Part shown: piece by piece, positions 1-7,581 of the stretch | Layout of the letters: each line of letters begins with the position of its first letter | Numbering within the stretch: the stretch's first letter is position 1 | Assembly (NCBI GenBank): GCA_958428675.1 | Contig: CAUAGV010000008.1 | Span: 1 to 20,647 of the forward strand | From: an uncultured Collinsella sp. | GTDB taxonomy: Bacteria > Actinomycetota > Coriobacteriia > Coriobacteriales > Coriobacteriaceae | Reading direction: 5' to 3' | DNA: 20,647 nt | Translations under genes and position numbers: made by a program | The notes under the pieces: generated by a model | What the model was told of the DNA's origin: nothing | What the model saw: only the letters and a program-made list of their open reading frames with translations | The model's database searches: none

Positions 1-925
1 TGTCGACCAGGATCTGCTCGGTAGCGCAGAGCTTGAGGTAAGCGCGGGTCTCCTCGGTGCCGTACTGAGGGGCGACATTGGAAGCGGTCACGTGTGCCGG
101 GATGTGCTCGAGCAGCGTCGCGTCATCCAGGTAGTCGGCGTTGTGCTCCTTCAGGCCCACGCCATAGCGCTTGGCCATGTCGGCGAGCTCGCGGGCGTTC
201 TTAAAGTTGTAATGACCGACCTGCTCGGTCCAACGGGTGAGCGTACCGGTCTGGCCGACGATAAAGGTGGGCATGGGGCAGCCACGCTTCTCGAGCTCGG
301 GCTGCAGCTGAGAAATGAACTCCTCGTACTTGTCGGTGGAGGTCAGGCCGCCATTGGTCTCCTCGGTACCGACCTCATAGGCAACCTCGGGCAGGTTATG
401 CTCGCGACGGTACTGCTCAAGGTAGTCGATAAGATCGATCGTGCGGCGAAGCACCACGTCGAGCGGAATAACCTTGCCGATCTGGTAGGGGTCCTTGGTG
501 GGGTCGACCATCAGCAGGTCAAAGCCTGCCTCCATGTCGGCGACAAAGGACTTGCGGGCGAGCTCCATGGCCTCGTCCTCGGGCAGGTGGGCGTTACGCT
601 CCTCGTCGCGCTGCCACGGACCGCCGTGATCGCGGCACAGGTAGTACGGACCGGTGTAACCCACCTCGTCGGCAACCTTCTTGATGTCGGCGGCAAAGCG
701 CGTCTGGTCCCAACCGTTGACGTAGCCGGCGCCCATCTCGTCCATATCGACCTGGTTGCGGCTGGCGATAAACATGGGCGGGAAATCCTCGTCCTTGGCA
801 AGTTCGAACACGGCCTGAATCAGGTTGGGGCTCATGGGGCCAATGCCGACCATGGTTGCGTGATCGCCGCTATCCTGCAGCTTGAGCATGCCCTGAACGG
901 CCTGGCGGATGGTGAGGTTGGACAT
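1..925 (-). CDS. GatZ/KbaZ-like ketose-phosphate protein, partial (C-terminus outside window)
   Basis: Reading on the minus strand from ATG at 925, the frame stays open to the window edge, giving 308 residues of a family that is usually about 420. A strong ribosome site (GGAGAAGGAGAA) precedes the ATG. The protein resembles the GatZ/KbaZ (Tagatose_6_P_K) family: an N-terminal 'SRNQVD' segment corresponding to 'TSNQVD' of KbaZ, 'RDHGGPW' (residues 98-104) in place of 'GGDHLGPN', D141 in 'MVDPTKDP', and 'YEVGTEE' (183-189) in place of 'YVIGTEV'. The family is classically the non-catalytic partner of class II D-tagatose-1,6-bisphosphate aldolase; some members are reported to act as ketose-phosphate C4 epimerases. 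It lies 144 bp behind the PTS gene on the same strand, so it probably handles the sugar phosphate that the PTS delivers. The family call is firm; the substrate and reaction are unknown. Confidence 0.8.
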   Translation of the reverse strand, partial: MSNLTIRQAVQGMLKLQDSGDHATMVGIGPMSPNLIQAVFELAKDEDFPPMFIASRNQVDMDEMGAGYVNGWDQTRFAADIKKVADEVGYTGPYYLCRDHGGPWQRDEERNAHLPEDEAMELARKSFVADMEAGFDLLMVDPTKDPYQIGKVIPLDVVLRRTIDLIDYLEQYRREHNLPEVAYEVGTEETNGGLTSTDKYEEFISQLQPELEKRGCPMPTFIVGQTGTLTRWTEQVGHYNFKNARELADMAKRYGVGLKEHNADYLDDATLLEHIPAHVTASNVAPQYGTEETRAYLKLCATEQILVD

Positions 926-1017
926 TTTGTTCTCCTTCTCCAGAGGATTTTTGACAAAAGTTCCCTGGGACCCAGATGTGGGCCCTATCAGTACGGATGG
1001 ATTTTGTTGTGTAGTGG

Positions 1018-1055
1018 CGGTTGTGCGGAGTCAAATCCATCCCTCCGCACAACCG
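1018..1055 (-). repeat. Intercistronic stem-loop between PTS gene and GatZ-like gene
   Basis: Perfect 13-bp inverted repeat (1018-1030 and 1043-1055, arm core GGTTGTGCGGAG) with a 12-nt loop. It begins 15 nt after the PTS stop codon and ends about 90 nt before the GatZ-like start. No T-run follows on the minus strand, so it does not look like an intrinsic terminator. I infer an mRNA-stabilising or processing hairpin that could set unequal levels of the two products. Confidence 0.6.
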
Positions 1056-1069
1056 GAGTCCTTAAAGGT

Positions 1070-2542
1070 TTACTTGGCCTGCTTATCGAGCGTGGGCTTC
1101 ATGGCAATCAGGATTGCAGCGGCGACCAAGGAGCCAATCACGATGTCCAGGCAGAACAGCGCGACGTTGTTGGTGGCAAGGGCGACGATAAAGCCACCGT
1201 GCGGGACGTAGCAGTCGATGCCCTGGAAGGCGGCAAGCGCCGCGCCCACGGCAGAGCCGATGCAAATGCCGGGCAGGGTGTGGCCAAGATCCTTGACCGC
1301 GAAGGGGATAGCGCCCTCGGTAATACCGATGCAGCCCATGAACAGCGCGGAAATGCCCATCTGGCGATCGGCGTCATCGAACTTGTTCTTGGCGATGAGC
1401 GCAGCGAGACCGCAGGCAATCGGGGGAATGGCGACGGCGACGCGGAACATGCCGTTGGGACCATAGATACCGGAGGCCATGATGGCCATGGTAAAGGTCG
1501 AAGCGGTCTTGTTGATGGGGCCGCCCATATCGAAGGCGGTCATAACACCAATGACCAGACCCAGAACAACGGCGGAGCCGCCTTGCAGGCTACCGAGCAC
1601 GCTGGTGAGCCAATCCATCACGAAGCCAAGCGGCGTGGCCAGAATGTAGATGTAGGCCATGCCCAGGACGAGCGAGGTCAGAATTGGGATGATCAGGATG
1701 GGCATGATGGTCTGGATGGTGTTGTTGACCTTCCAGGTCTTCATCCAGCGGACAAAGTAACCGCAGATGACAGCCATGATCATGGCACCCAAGAAGCCGG
1801 TCGAAACGCTGTTGCCACTCGGAGTGACGACGGCGTTGTTAACCAGGTAGCCCAGGACGAAGCCAGGGGCAAGTGCGGGCTTGCCGGCCATCGAGTAGGC
1901 GATGTATGCCGCAAGCACCGGAATCATCATGGAAATACCGGCCATACCGATGGTGTTAAGGCTCACCATCAACGGGTTAGTGACCTCCATACCACTAGCA
2001 CCGGCAGTACCGGATGCCAACGAGAAGGCGAGGAACACGCCGCCGATAACGACGATGGGGATAAAATAGGAAACGCCGGTATTGAATGCATTGAGCAGCG
2101 TCTTGCCAGGATCGGCAAAGATGGACTGCTTGGACGCCGGTGTCGGGGCCTGCGGGGCAGCGGAGACGGCCTTCTTCTCTGCCTTGGCCTCGGCCTTGGG
2201 CGCGTCAACGGCACCGCCCGTCGCCTTGATGATCTCAACGGCCTGGTCGATGATCTTTACTGGATCGGCGATTACATCCGAGGTGCCGACCTTCAGGAAC
2301 TTGCCCTCAGCCATCTTCTGCTCAAAACGATCCTCGTTCTCGACACCCACGTCGACGGACTCGAGCACCAGGTCGGCGGAATCCACGTCTTCCTGCGTCA
2401 GCTCGTTCTCGATACCCAGGCCACCCTGAGCCTCGACTTTGCACTCGATGCCACGGGCGGCGCATTCATCCTGAATCGCCTTCTGGGCCATATACGTGTG
2501 GGCGATACCCACGGTACAGGCGGCAACGCCTACGATCTTCAT
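1070..2542 (-). CDS. PTS fructose-family transporter, fused EIIB-EIIC (490 aa)
   Basis: Membrane permease of the phosphoenolpyruvate phosphotransferase system, fructose family; it imports a ketose or related sugar and phosphorylates it. The EIIB domain (about 1-105) opens with 'ACTVGIAHTYMAQ', where C9 is the expected phosphorylated cysteine. An Ala/Lys/Pro-rich linker (about 108-138) follows, then a hydrophobic EIIC domain (about 140-490) with 'DMGGPINKTA' and 'GITEGAIPFA'. I chose ATG 2542 over the upstream in-frame ATG 2644 because GAGGGAAGC sits just before it and EIIB proteins start at this point. No EIIA domain is fused and none is seen nearby, so it must be supplied by a gene left of the window or elsewhere. 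It is the first gene of a minus-strand unit with the GatZ-like gene and lies opposite a LacI-family regulator. The family is clear; the sugar is not. Confidence 0.93.
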   Translation of the reverse strand: MKIVGVAACTVGIAHTYMAQKAIQDECAARGIECKVEAQGGLGIENELTQEDVDSADLVLESVDVGVENEDRFEQKMAEGKFLKVGTSDVIADPVKIIDQAVEIIKATGGAVDAPKAEAKAEKKAVSAAPQAPTPASKQSIFADPGKTLLNAFNTGVSYFIPIVVIGGVFLAFSLASGTAGASGMEVTNPLMVSLNTIGMAGISMMIPVLAAYIAYSMAGKPALAPGFVLGYLVNNAVVTPSGNSVSTGFLGAMIMAVICGYFVRWMKTWKVNNTIQTIMPILIIPILTSLVLGMAYIYILATPLGFVMDWLTSVLGSLQGGSAVVLGLVIGVMTAFDMGGPINKTASTFTMAIMASGIYGPNGMFRVAVAIPPIACGLAALIAKNKFDDADRQMGISALFMGCIGITEGAIPFAVKDLGHTLPGICIGSAVGAALAAFQGIDCYVPHGGFIVALATNNVALFCLDIVIGSLVAAAILIAMKPTLDKQAK

Positions 2543-2957
2543 TGCTTCCCTCTTTTCATAGAGTTGCGTGCGCAAGACACCGTTTGCGGAGGCCTCCGGA
2601 GCATCCCCTGCCGTTTGGACTTGCTGTCTTTTCGACAAGACCAATATAGGTGCTCGTTTTTCTTAATGCCAGCTTATTTCGGTAAACGCGCAGGTCAGAG
2701 CGTTGGTTATGCTATTTGGTTATGCGTTTAACCAAAAATGAATCCTGCGATTTTACCCTAGATTTCAAAAGTCAAGAAGTATTTGATTTTCTCGGTAGAC
2801 GGCAGATGCGCATGCCGGTCGCAAATTTCGACCCCACCCGTATACCGCATTTGTTGCATACTCATATGAAAGGAAAAGGTCGCTCACCGAAGCGCATCCC
2901 TCACCAAGACTCAAAGTCATCATGTTGGAAAATGCTCATCTGTCGGAAGGAGTCGCT
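2543..2957. promoter_or_regulatory. Divergent control region of PTS unit and LacI-family gene
   Basis: This 415-bp gap separates the two divergent genes and contains no credible coding sequence. On the minus strand a weak promoter can be proposed for the PTS unit: -35 CTGGCA (2667-2672), 18-bp spacer, -10 TATATT (2643-2648), giving a leader of roughly 95 nt. That leader contains a 12-bp perfect palindrome CGGAGGCCTCCG (2587-2598) and a shorter one, TTGCGTGCGCAA (2564-2575). The best operator candidate is at 2715-2736 and is listed separately. The stretch 2750-2940 is AT-richer and should hold the lacI-side promoter, but I cannot pick a convincing -35/-10 pair. Confidence 0.5.
2715..2736. promoter_or_regulatory. 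Candidate LacI-family operator
   Basis: Perfect 8-bp arms TTTGGTTA and TAACCAAA separated by TGCGTT, so the dyad centre falls exactly on a CG step, the hallmark of LacI-family operators. The half TTGGTTATGC also occurs at 2703-2712, a 13-bp direct repeat of 2716-2725. A looser relative, GGTAAACGCGC, lies near 2685-2700. The site lies between the PTS gene and the divergent regulator, so the neighbouring LacI-type protein is the natural ligand. This is inferred from position and symmetry only. Confidence 0.55.
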
Positions 2958-3968
2958 GTGGCAAAACAGCGCGTTACGATCGCAGACGTCGCTCGAGAGG
3001 CGGGAACCTCGACGGCAAGCGTCTCGTATTACCTCAACGACAAACGAGAAAAGCTTAGCGAGAAGACGCAGGCAAAGATTGCGCGCGTCATCAAGGAACT
3101 CGGATACGTTCCCAACGCCCAAGCGCAAACGCTCACCGGCAAGCAGACCCACGTCATTGCCATCATCATTTTGGATAACACCAACAAGTGGGCGGGCCTC
3201 GTCCTCAACGGCATGGAACAAGTCATGCTCCCCGCGGGCTACCAGACGGTCGTTTGCACCAGCAACTTTAACCCCGAGACCGAGCTCATGTATGTCGACA
3301 AAATGCTCTCGCTGGGCGTCGATGGTTTTATCATCCAGCCCACGGCAAATTTCAAGGCCGTCCACGACCGCATCAAGCGCGCCGGCAAGCCCGTCGTCTT
3401 TTTTGACGCGGCCATCTACAGCCCAGGCACCAGCTGGATCAAAACCAACCTCTACGACGGCGTGTACAATGCCACGCAGGCGCTTCTCGATGCCGGCTAC
3501 GAGGACTTTTTCTCCATTGCCGCCAATATGACCGAAATGCGCACCCGCATGGAACGTTTTCAGGGATATGCCGAGGCACTGGCAGCGAACGGACAGCTCT
3601 ACAAAGCGATTCCCATCGACCACAACAAGCCGTCGGTCAGTGAGCTTACCGAGTACTTTAAATACAAGCTCAACCCCGCCAAGCGAACCCTTATCTTCGT
3701 GCAAAACCAGTGGGCACTCCCCCGTGTCTACAAGGCCCTCCAGCCCATGGCCCATCTACTTCCGCAGCAAATCGGTCTTTTGGGACTCAACTGCGAAGAC
3801 TGGACCAACCTCACCACGCCGACCGTCTCCACGATCATCGAGCCCGTCGACCAGGAAGGCAGGGAGGCAGCCGAGATGCTCCTCGCGTTACTCGATGGCA
3901 GCAGCACGCCCGGTGAGCAGCGCATTCTCGAATGCAAACTCAATTGGCTCGGCTCCACCTCAATCTAG
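2958..3968 (+). CDS. LacI/GalR-family transcriptional regulator (336 aa)
   Basis: DNA-binding sugar-responsive regulator. The N-terminal helix-turn-helix is plain: 'VTIADVAREAGTSTASVS' (about residues 6-23), followed by 'YYLND', the linker 'LGYVPNAQAQTLTGKQT' with the Leu of the hinge helix, then a periplasmic-binding-protein-like effector domain (about 60-335). I start it at GTG 2958, preceded by GGAAGGAG five bases upstream, rather than at ATG 2922, which has no ribosome site and would add 12 residues ahead of the usual family start. It is transcribed away from the PTS EIIBC/GatZ-like unit and most likely controls it, responding to the transported sugar or its phosphate. The length is normal for the family. 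Confidence 0.93.
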   Translation: MAKQRVTIADVAREAGTSTASVSYYLNDKREKLSEKTQAKIARVIKELGYVPNAQAQTLTGKQTHVIAIIILDNTNKWAGLVLNGMEQVMLPAGYQTVVCTSNFNPETELMYVDKMLSLGVDGFIIQPTANFKAVHDRIKRAGKPVVFFDAAIYSPGTSWIKTNLYDGVYNATQALLDAGYEDFFSIAANMTEMRTRMERFQGYAEALAANGQLYKAIPIDHNKPSVSELTEYFKYKLNPAKRTLIFVQNQWALPRVYKALQPMAHLLPQQIGLLGLNCEDWTNLTTPTVSTIIEPVDQEGREAAEMLLALLDGSSTPGEQRILECKLNWLGSTSI

Positions 3969-3984
3969 CCATAAGCCCAACATG

Positions 3985-4013
3985 GGGGCAAATGAACCAG
4001 CGGCATTTGTCCC
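3985..4013. repeat. Stem-loop after the LacI-family gene
   Basis: 10-bp arms (3985-3994 and 4004-4013) with one G-T mismatch and a 9-nt loop, starting 17 nt after the regulator stop codon. Only a weak T-rich stretch follows, so termination would be inefficient. The arm sequence GGGRCAAATG partly resembles the larger palindrome at 13938-13995 (GGGRACAGACTTAAATG). Confidence 0.45.
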
Positions 4014-4098
4014 AAATCTTAAGTATTTGTTCGACAGAACGGCCTCTGCCGGCTCCTGCTAGACTGATAGATTCCTAACCGTCCATCCAGGAGCCCCA

Positions 4099-5082
4099 AT
4101 GTCGCGCAAGTCCGCCTACAAGCAAGTACTTTCCATCGGCACCGCCGTGGTACTGGGTTTTGCGCTGTTCACAGGGTCGCTCGACGGGGCTCCCAAGCTG
4201 CTGTCGCCGCAAAGCGATGAGCAGGCAGCGGCTCTGGCCGAGAAGCAAAACGAAAGTCCCAGCCGTACCGACGACGAGGCAGACTTGGTCGCCCGGCTCG
4301 AATCGGGAACAGCGAGCTCCTCGGACTCTCAAAATAGCCAAGACTCTGGCGATGGCTCCGAATCCACCGCGACCAACACCAACGGCAACGTTGCCGAGGA
4401 CAGCGTCGCCGCCCCCATCGACGAGGTCGAAAACCCCGACCTCAACCGCGCCCGCGGTGTTTATCTCAGCAGCATTCCTGACTACGCCGGCAATCCCTAC
4501 GTTGCCCTTCGCGCCGACAGCACGCACCCGCTCGGCATGCCGTCATTCACGCTCGATGAATACGAGCGCGCCACCGAAGAGGGCTGCTTTAAGAAGTTCT
4601 CCAAGCTCGACAGTCTGGGCCGCACCCGCAAAGCGCTTGCCTGCGTGGGCCCCGAATCGCTCGGTCAAGGCAAGCGCGGGGATATCTCGCGTATCCACCC
4701 CGCCGGATGGCACCAACAGCGCTACGACTTTATTCCGGGTCAGAGTCTCTACAACCGCTGCCACCTCATCGCCTGGTCGCTCTGCGGCGAAAACGCCAAC
4801 CGCAAGAATCTGCTCACCGGCACACGCTATCTCAACGAGACGGGCATGTTGCCGTTTGAGGAGCAAATCCTCGACTATATCCGCGACACGGGCAACCACG
4901 TGCTCTATCGCGTCACGCCCATGTACAACGAAGAGGAGCTCGTCTGCCATGGCGTACGCCTCGAGGCGCAATCGGTCGAGGACCACGGCAAGACGCTGTG
5001 CTTCCACGTATATTGCTACAACCTGCAGCCGCATGTGCAGATCGACTACTCCACCGGCCGCAACCAAGCCTCGGGTGATTAA
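4099..5082 (+). CDS. DNA/RNA non-specific endonuclease, exported (327 aa)
   Basis: Metal-dependent nuclease of the Endonuclease_NS_2 type (beta-beta-alpha-metal fold), the group that includes streptococcal secreted DNases. One hydrophobic segment (about 10-26) behind a basic start acts as signal or membrane anchor; no clear cleavage site or lipobox is seen. A Ser/Asp/Asn/Glu-rich, probably disordered linker follows (about 36-115), then the catalytic domain (about 120-315). The key motif is 'YNRCHLIAWSL': H222 should be the general base, and N237 and N246 in 'RKNLLTGTRYLN' match the spaced metal-binding asparagines. The third motif residue, usually Ser or Gly, is C221; the catalytic domain has seven cysteines and the rest of the protein none. 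ATG 4099 has AGGAG five bases upstream. It is a single gene, convergent with the next. It likely degrades nucleic acid outside the cell. Confidence 0.85.
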   Translation: MSRKSAYKQVLSIGTAVVLGFALFTGSLDGAPKLLSPQSDEQAAALAEKQNESPSRTDDEADLVARLESGTASSSDSQNSQDSGDGSESTATNTNGNVAEDSVAAPIDEVENPDLNRARGVYLSSIPDYAGNPYVALRADSTHPLGMPSFTLDEYERATEEGCFKKFSKLDSLGRTRKALACVGPESLGQGKRGDISRIHPAGWHQQRYDFIPGQSLYNRCHLIAWSLCGENANRKNLLTGTRYLNETGMLPFEEQILDYIRDTGNHVLYRVTPMYNEEELVCHGVRLEAQSVEDHGKTLCFHVYCYNLQPHVQIDYSTGRNQASGD

Positions 5083-5130
5083 GCCCCTAACCGCGACAAG
5101 AATCGATTTGCAGTCCCCAAGGGATCAAAT

Positions 5131-5162
5131 AAGGCCGCCCCGGTTACCCAGGGCGGCCTTTT
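5131..5162. terminator. Bidirectional intrinsic terminator between nuclease and EF-G-like gene
   Basis: GC-rich 10-bp arms AAGGCCGCCC and GGGCGGCCTT (5131-5140 and 5151-5160) with a 10-nt loop. TTTT follows on the plus strand, and the T-rich TTATTTG follows the hairpin on the minus strand. The two flanking genes converge here, so one hairpin probably serves both. Confidence 0.85.
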
Positions 5163-5195
5163 CGTCAGCACCTACATTGCAGGCAAAATCACACG

Positions 5196-7271
5196 CTACT
5201 TGGCGCGACCCTCCTCATAGCGCTCGACCAGCTTGGCCTGAACGTCATAGGGAACCTGCTCGTAGCCGGCGGGCTTCATGGTAAAGTCGCCCGTGCCGCG
5301 CGTGATGGAGCGCAGGCGCGTCGAGTAATCCGTCAGCTCGGCCAGCGGCGCCTGAGCGATGACCGCGGTGTCTCCGCGCTCATCGGTCTCCATGCCCGTC
5401 ACGCGACCGCGCGAGGCCGAGATGTCGCCCATCACGGCACCGGCGTAGCTCTCGGGAATCGTCACCGTGATTTCCTCGATAGGCTCCAGCACCACTGGGT
5501 CGGCATCGGCACATGCCTTGCGCAGGCCAATGCGAGCCGCCGCGCGAAACGCCATCTCGTTGGAGTCGACGCTGTGATACGAACCGTCGTACACAGCCAC
5601 GCGAATGCCCGTAAGCGGGTAGCCGGCAATGATGCCGTCCTTCATAGTCTCCTGAACGCCCTTGTCCACGGCGGGAATGAGCGAACGCGGGATGCGGCCG
5701 CCCACGACCTCGTCCACAAACTCATAGCCATCGCTCGTGCCGTCGGGCCCAATGAGCGGCTCAACGCGCAGCCAGCAGTCGCCATACTGACCGGCACCGC
5801 CAGTCTGCTTTTTGTGGCGGCCCTGAGCACTTGCCGTGCGGCGGATGGTCTCGCGATACGGAATGCGGATCGGCACGCTCTTGGCCACGACCTTGGTACG
5901 GTCCTCAAGGCGATTGAGCAGCACCGAAACCTGCGCCTCGCCCACGGCGGAGATAATAGTCTGGCCCGTCTCCTCGTCACGATCGATACTCATGGTCGGA
6001 TCGGCCTTGCATGCCTTCTCGATAAACGTGTAGAGCTTCTCCTCGTCACCGCGGTTCTCGGCCTCGATGGCAATGCGGTACTGCGAGTTGGGGAACTTAA
6101 ACGCCGCTGCCTCGACCTTACCGGTAATGGAGAGCGTGTCACCCGTCTCTGCCGCCAACTTGGGCGCCACGATAATGTCGCCGGCATAGGCGTGACCGAC
6201 CTCGGTCATGTCGCGGCCGCACATCACATACAGGTGAGCCAGACGATCGCTCTTGCGGGTACGCGCGTTGACCAGCTCAAGGCCCGGCTCAAGCGTGCCC
6301 GTCAGTACCTTGATAAAGCTGATGCGGCCCTGCTGCGGATCGGCCAGGGTCTTAAACACAAACGCCACCGGGCGGTCGTCGTCGCTCGAAATCTTGAGCG
6401 AATCACCGTCGATGAGCGGCATCTCGCCATAGTCGGTCGGCGCTGGGAAGTATGTGGCGATGTCGTCCATCAGCGAGTTGACGCCCTGCTCCTTAATGCA
6501 ATCGCCCGCAAAGACCGGCACAAAGATGCGCTCGGCGATCGCCTTCGACAGCAGGCCTTCAAGCTCCTCCTGCGTCAGCGTCTCCTCGCCTTCCAAGTAC
6601 TTCATCATCAGCTCGTCGTCAGCCTCGGCCACCAGCTCGCACAGATGGTCATGGGCCTCCTCGGCCTGGGCACGATACTCCTCGGGAATCTCCGACTCAA
6701 CGGCTTCGGCGCCGTTGCAGTGGCGCGCCTTCATGCGCACCAGGTCGATGATGCCGTCAAAGTCCTCGCCCTCGCCCCAGGGAAGAGTCACGGCGCCCAG
6801 GCGCGTACCAAAGCGCTCCTGCAGCAGGTCCATGGTGGTCGCAAAGCTGGCCTCGGAGCGCGACAGGCGGTTTACGAACACCGCACGCGCCAGACGCAGG
6901 TCCTCGGCGGCATACCAGAGCTTAACCGTCGTAGGCTGCGGGCCGGCCTCGGCGTCGACCACAAACAGAGCCGTCTCGCAGACGCTCATCGCGGCAAAGG
7001 CGTCGCCGATAAAATCGGGATAGCACGGGGCATCGAGCACATTGATACGAGCGCCCTTCCAGTCGATCGGCGCAATGGTCGTCGAGATGGAAAACGCACG
7101 CTTGACCTCTTCGGGGTCATAGTCGAGCGTTGGCTTGGTGCCGTCGTGGCCGCCCAGGCGGGCGGTCTTGCCGGAAAGGTGGAGCATGGCCTCGGCGAGT
7201 GAAGTCTTGCCCACCCCGCCTTGGCCTACGAGCACCACGTTCCTTACATTGCCGGTCTTGGGAGCACCCAT
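5196..7271 (-). CDS. Elongation factor G-like translation GTPase paralogue (691 aa)
   Basis: EF-G architecture throughout: G domain (about 8-275), domains II and III, domain IV with 'RETIRRTASAQGRHKKQ' and 'DGSYHSVDSNEMAF', and a domain V ending near 675. The P-loop 'GQGGVGKTS' (16-24) is intact. The other nucleotide motifs have drifted: G3 is 'DAPCYPDF' (80-87) instead of DTPGHxDF, so the catalytic His is Y84; G4 is 'NRLS' (134-137) instead of NKxD; G5 is 'GDC' where EF-G has SAF. It therefore belongs with the EF-G2-like paralogues, not the main translocase, and its activity may differ. I start at ATG 7271, which has AAGGAGG five bases upstream; the in-frame ATG at 7382 would add 37 residues with no counterpart. 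It is not beside rpsL, rpsG or tuf in this window, unlike a normal fusA. Monocistronic, with its own leader. Confidence 0.9.
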   Translation of the reverse strand: MGAPKTGNVRNVVLVGQGGVGKTSLAEAMLHLSGKTARLGGHDGTKPTLDYDPEEVKRAFSISTTIAPIDWKGARINVLDAPCYPDFIGDAFAAMSVCETALFVVDAEAGPQPTTVKLWYAAEDLRLARAVFVNRLSRSEASFATTMDLLQERFGTRLGAVTLPWGEGEDFDGIIDLVRMKARHCNGAEAVESEIPEEYRAQAEEAHDHLCELVAEADDELMMKYLEGEETLTQEELEGLLSKAIAERIFVPVFAGDCIKEQGVNSLMDDIATYFPAPTDYGEMPLIDGDSLKISSDDDRPVAFVFKTLADPQQGRISFIKVLTGTLEPGLELVNARTRKSDRLAHLYVMCGRDMTEVGHAYAGDIIVAPKLAAETGDTLSITGKVEAAAFKFPNSQYRIAIEAENRGDEEKLYTFIEKACKADPTMSIDRDEETGQTIISAVGEAQVSVLLNRLEDRTKVVAKSVPIRIPYRETIRRTASAQGRHKKQTGGAGQYGDCWLRVEPLIGPDGTSDGYEFVDEVVGGRIPRSLIPAVDKGVQETMKDGIIAGYPLTGIRVAVYDGSYHSVDSNEMAFRAAARIGLRKACADADPVVLEPIEEITVTIPESYAGAVMGDISASRGRVTGMETDERGDTAVIAQAPLAELTDYSTRLRSITRGTGDFTMKPAGYEQVPYDVQAKLVERYEEGRAK

Positions 7272-7511
7272 GATGACCTCCTTGCAGGGCCGCGCGCAAT
7301 GCGCGACGCCAACGGGGAGAGTTCGCGGTCGGTGCCGTCCCGGGAGCAGCATGGTCGGCAACCGAGCCGACTCACCCTCCAAATGTCCTATGCCACCACC
7401 CTACCCTCACGGGCGACTGTCCATGCACACCTTTCGGCGCACGTATGGATACGGGCGGCGAGAGGAAGAGACAAGCTTGTGGGGTAATTATTGAACCCCG
7501 TCGATGTAAAC
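7272..7511 (-). promoter_or_regulatory. Upstream region of the EF-G-like gene
   Basis: About 240 bp with no supported gene between the EF-G-like start and the terminator of the ABC operon. The best minus-strand promoter guess is TTGTCT (7469-7474), 17 bp, TATCCA (7446-7451), which is weak at -10 and would give a GC-rich leader of about 170 nt. The 10-bp palindrome ACAAGCTTGT lies at 7471-7480. I recognise no riboswitch. Confidence 0.3.
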
Positions 7512-7548
7512 AAAAAGCCGCCACAGACCGTAAGACCTGTGGCGGCTT
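7512..7548 (-). terminator. Intrinsic terminator of the amino-acid ABC operon
   Basis: Perfect 12-bp arms (7515-7526 and 7537-7548, core GCCGCCACAG) with a 10-nt loop. Read on the minus strand, the stem ends in TTTTT. It starts 33 nt after the stop codon of the ATPase gene, the last gene of the operon. Confidence 0.85.
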
Positions 7549-7581
7549 CGCCTCAATTAATAGTTGAGTAAATACCTGAAC

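Noticed and set aside
92..2731. 879-codon plus-strand open frame across the PTS and GatZ-like genes
   Set aside because: It is antisense to two clear genes and their gap, resembles no protein and is His/Gly/Asp-rich as expected from reverse reading of GC-biased codons. The same holds for the long antisense frames at 5574-7202, 10185-11522 and 14361-16310.
2901..3755. 284-codon minus-strand frame opposite the LacI-family gene
   Set aside because: It is the mirror of a well-supported regulator, with no ribosome site or recognisable motif.
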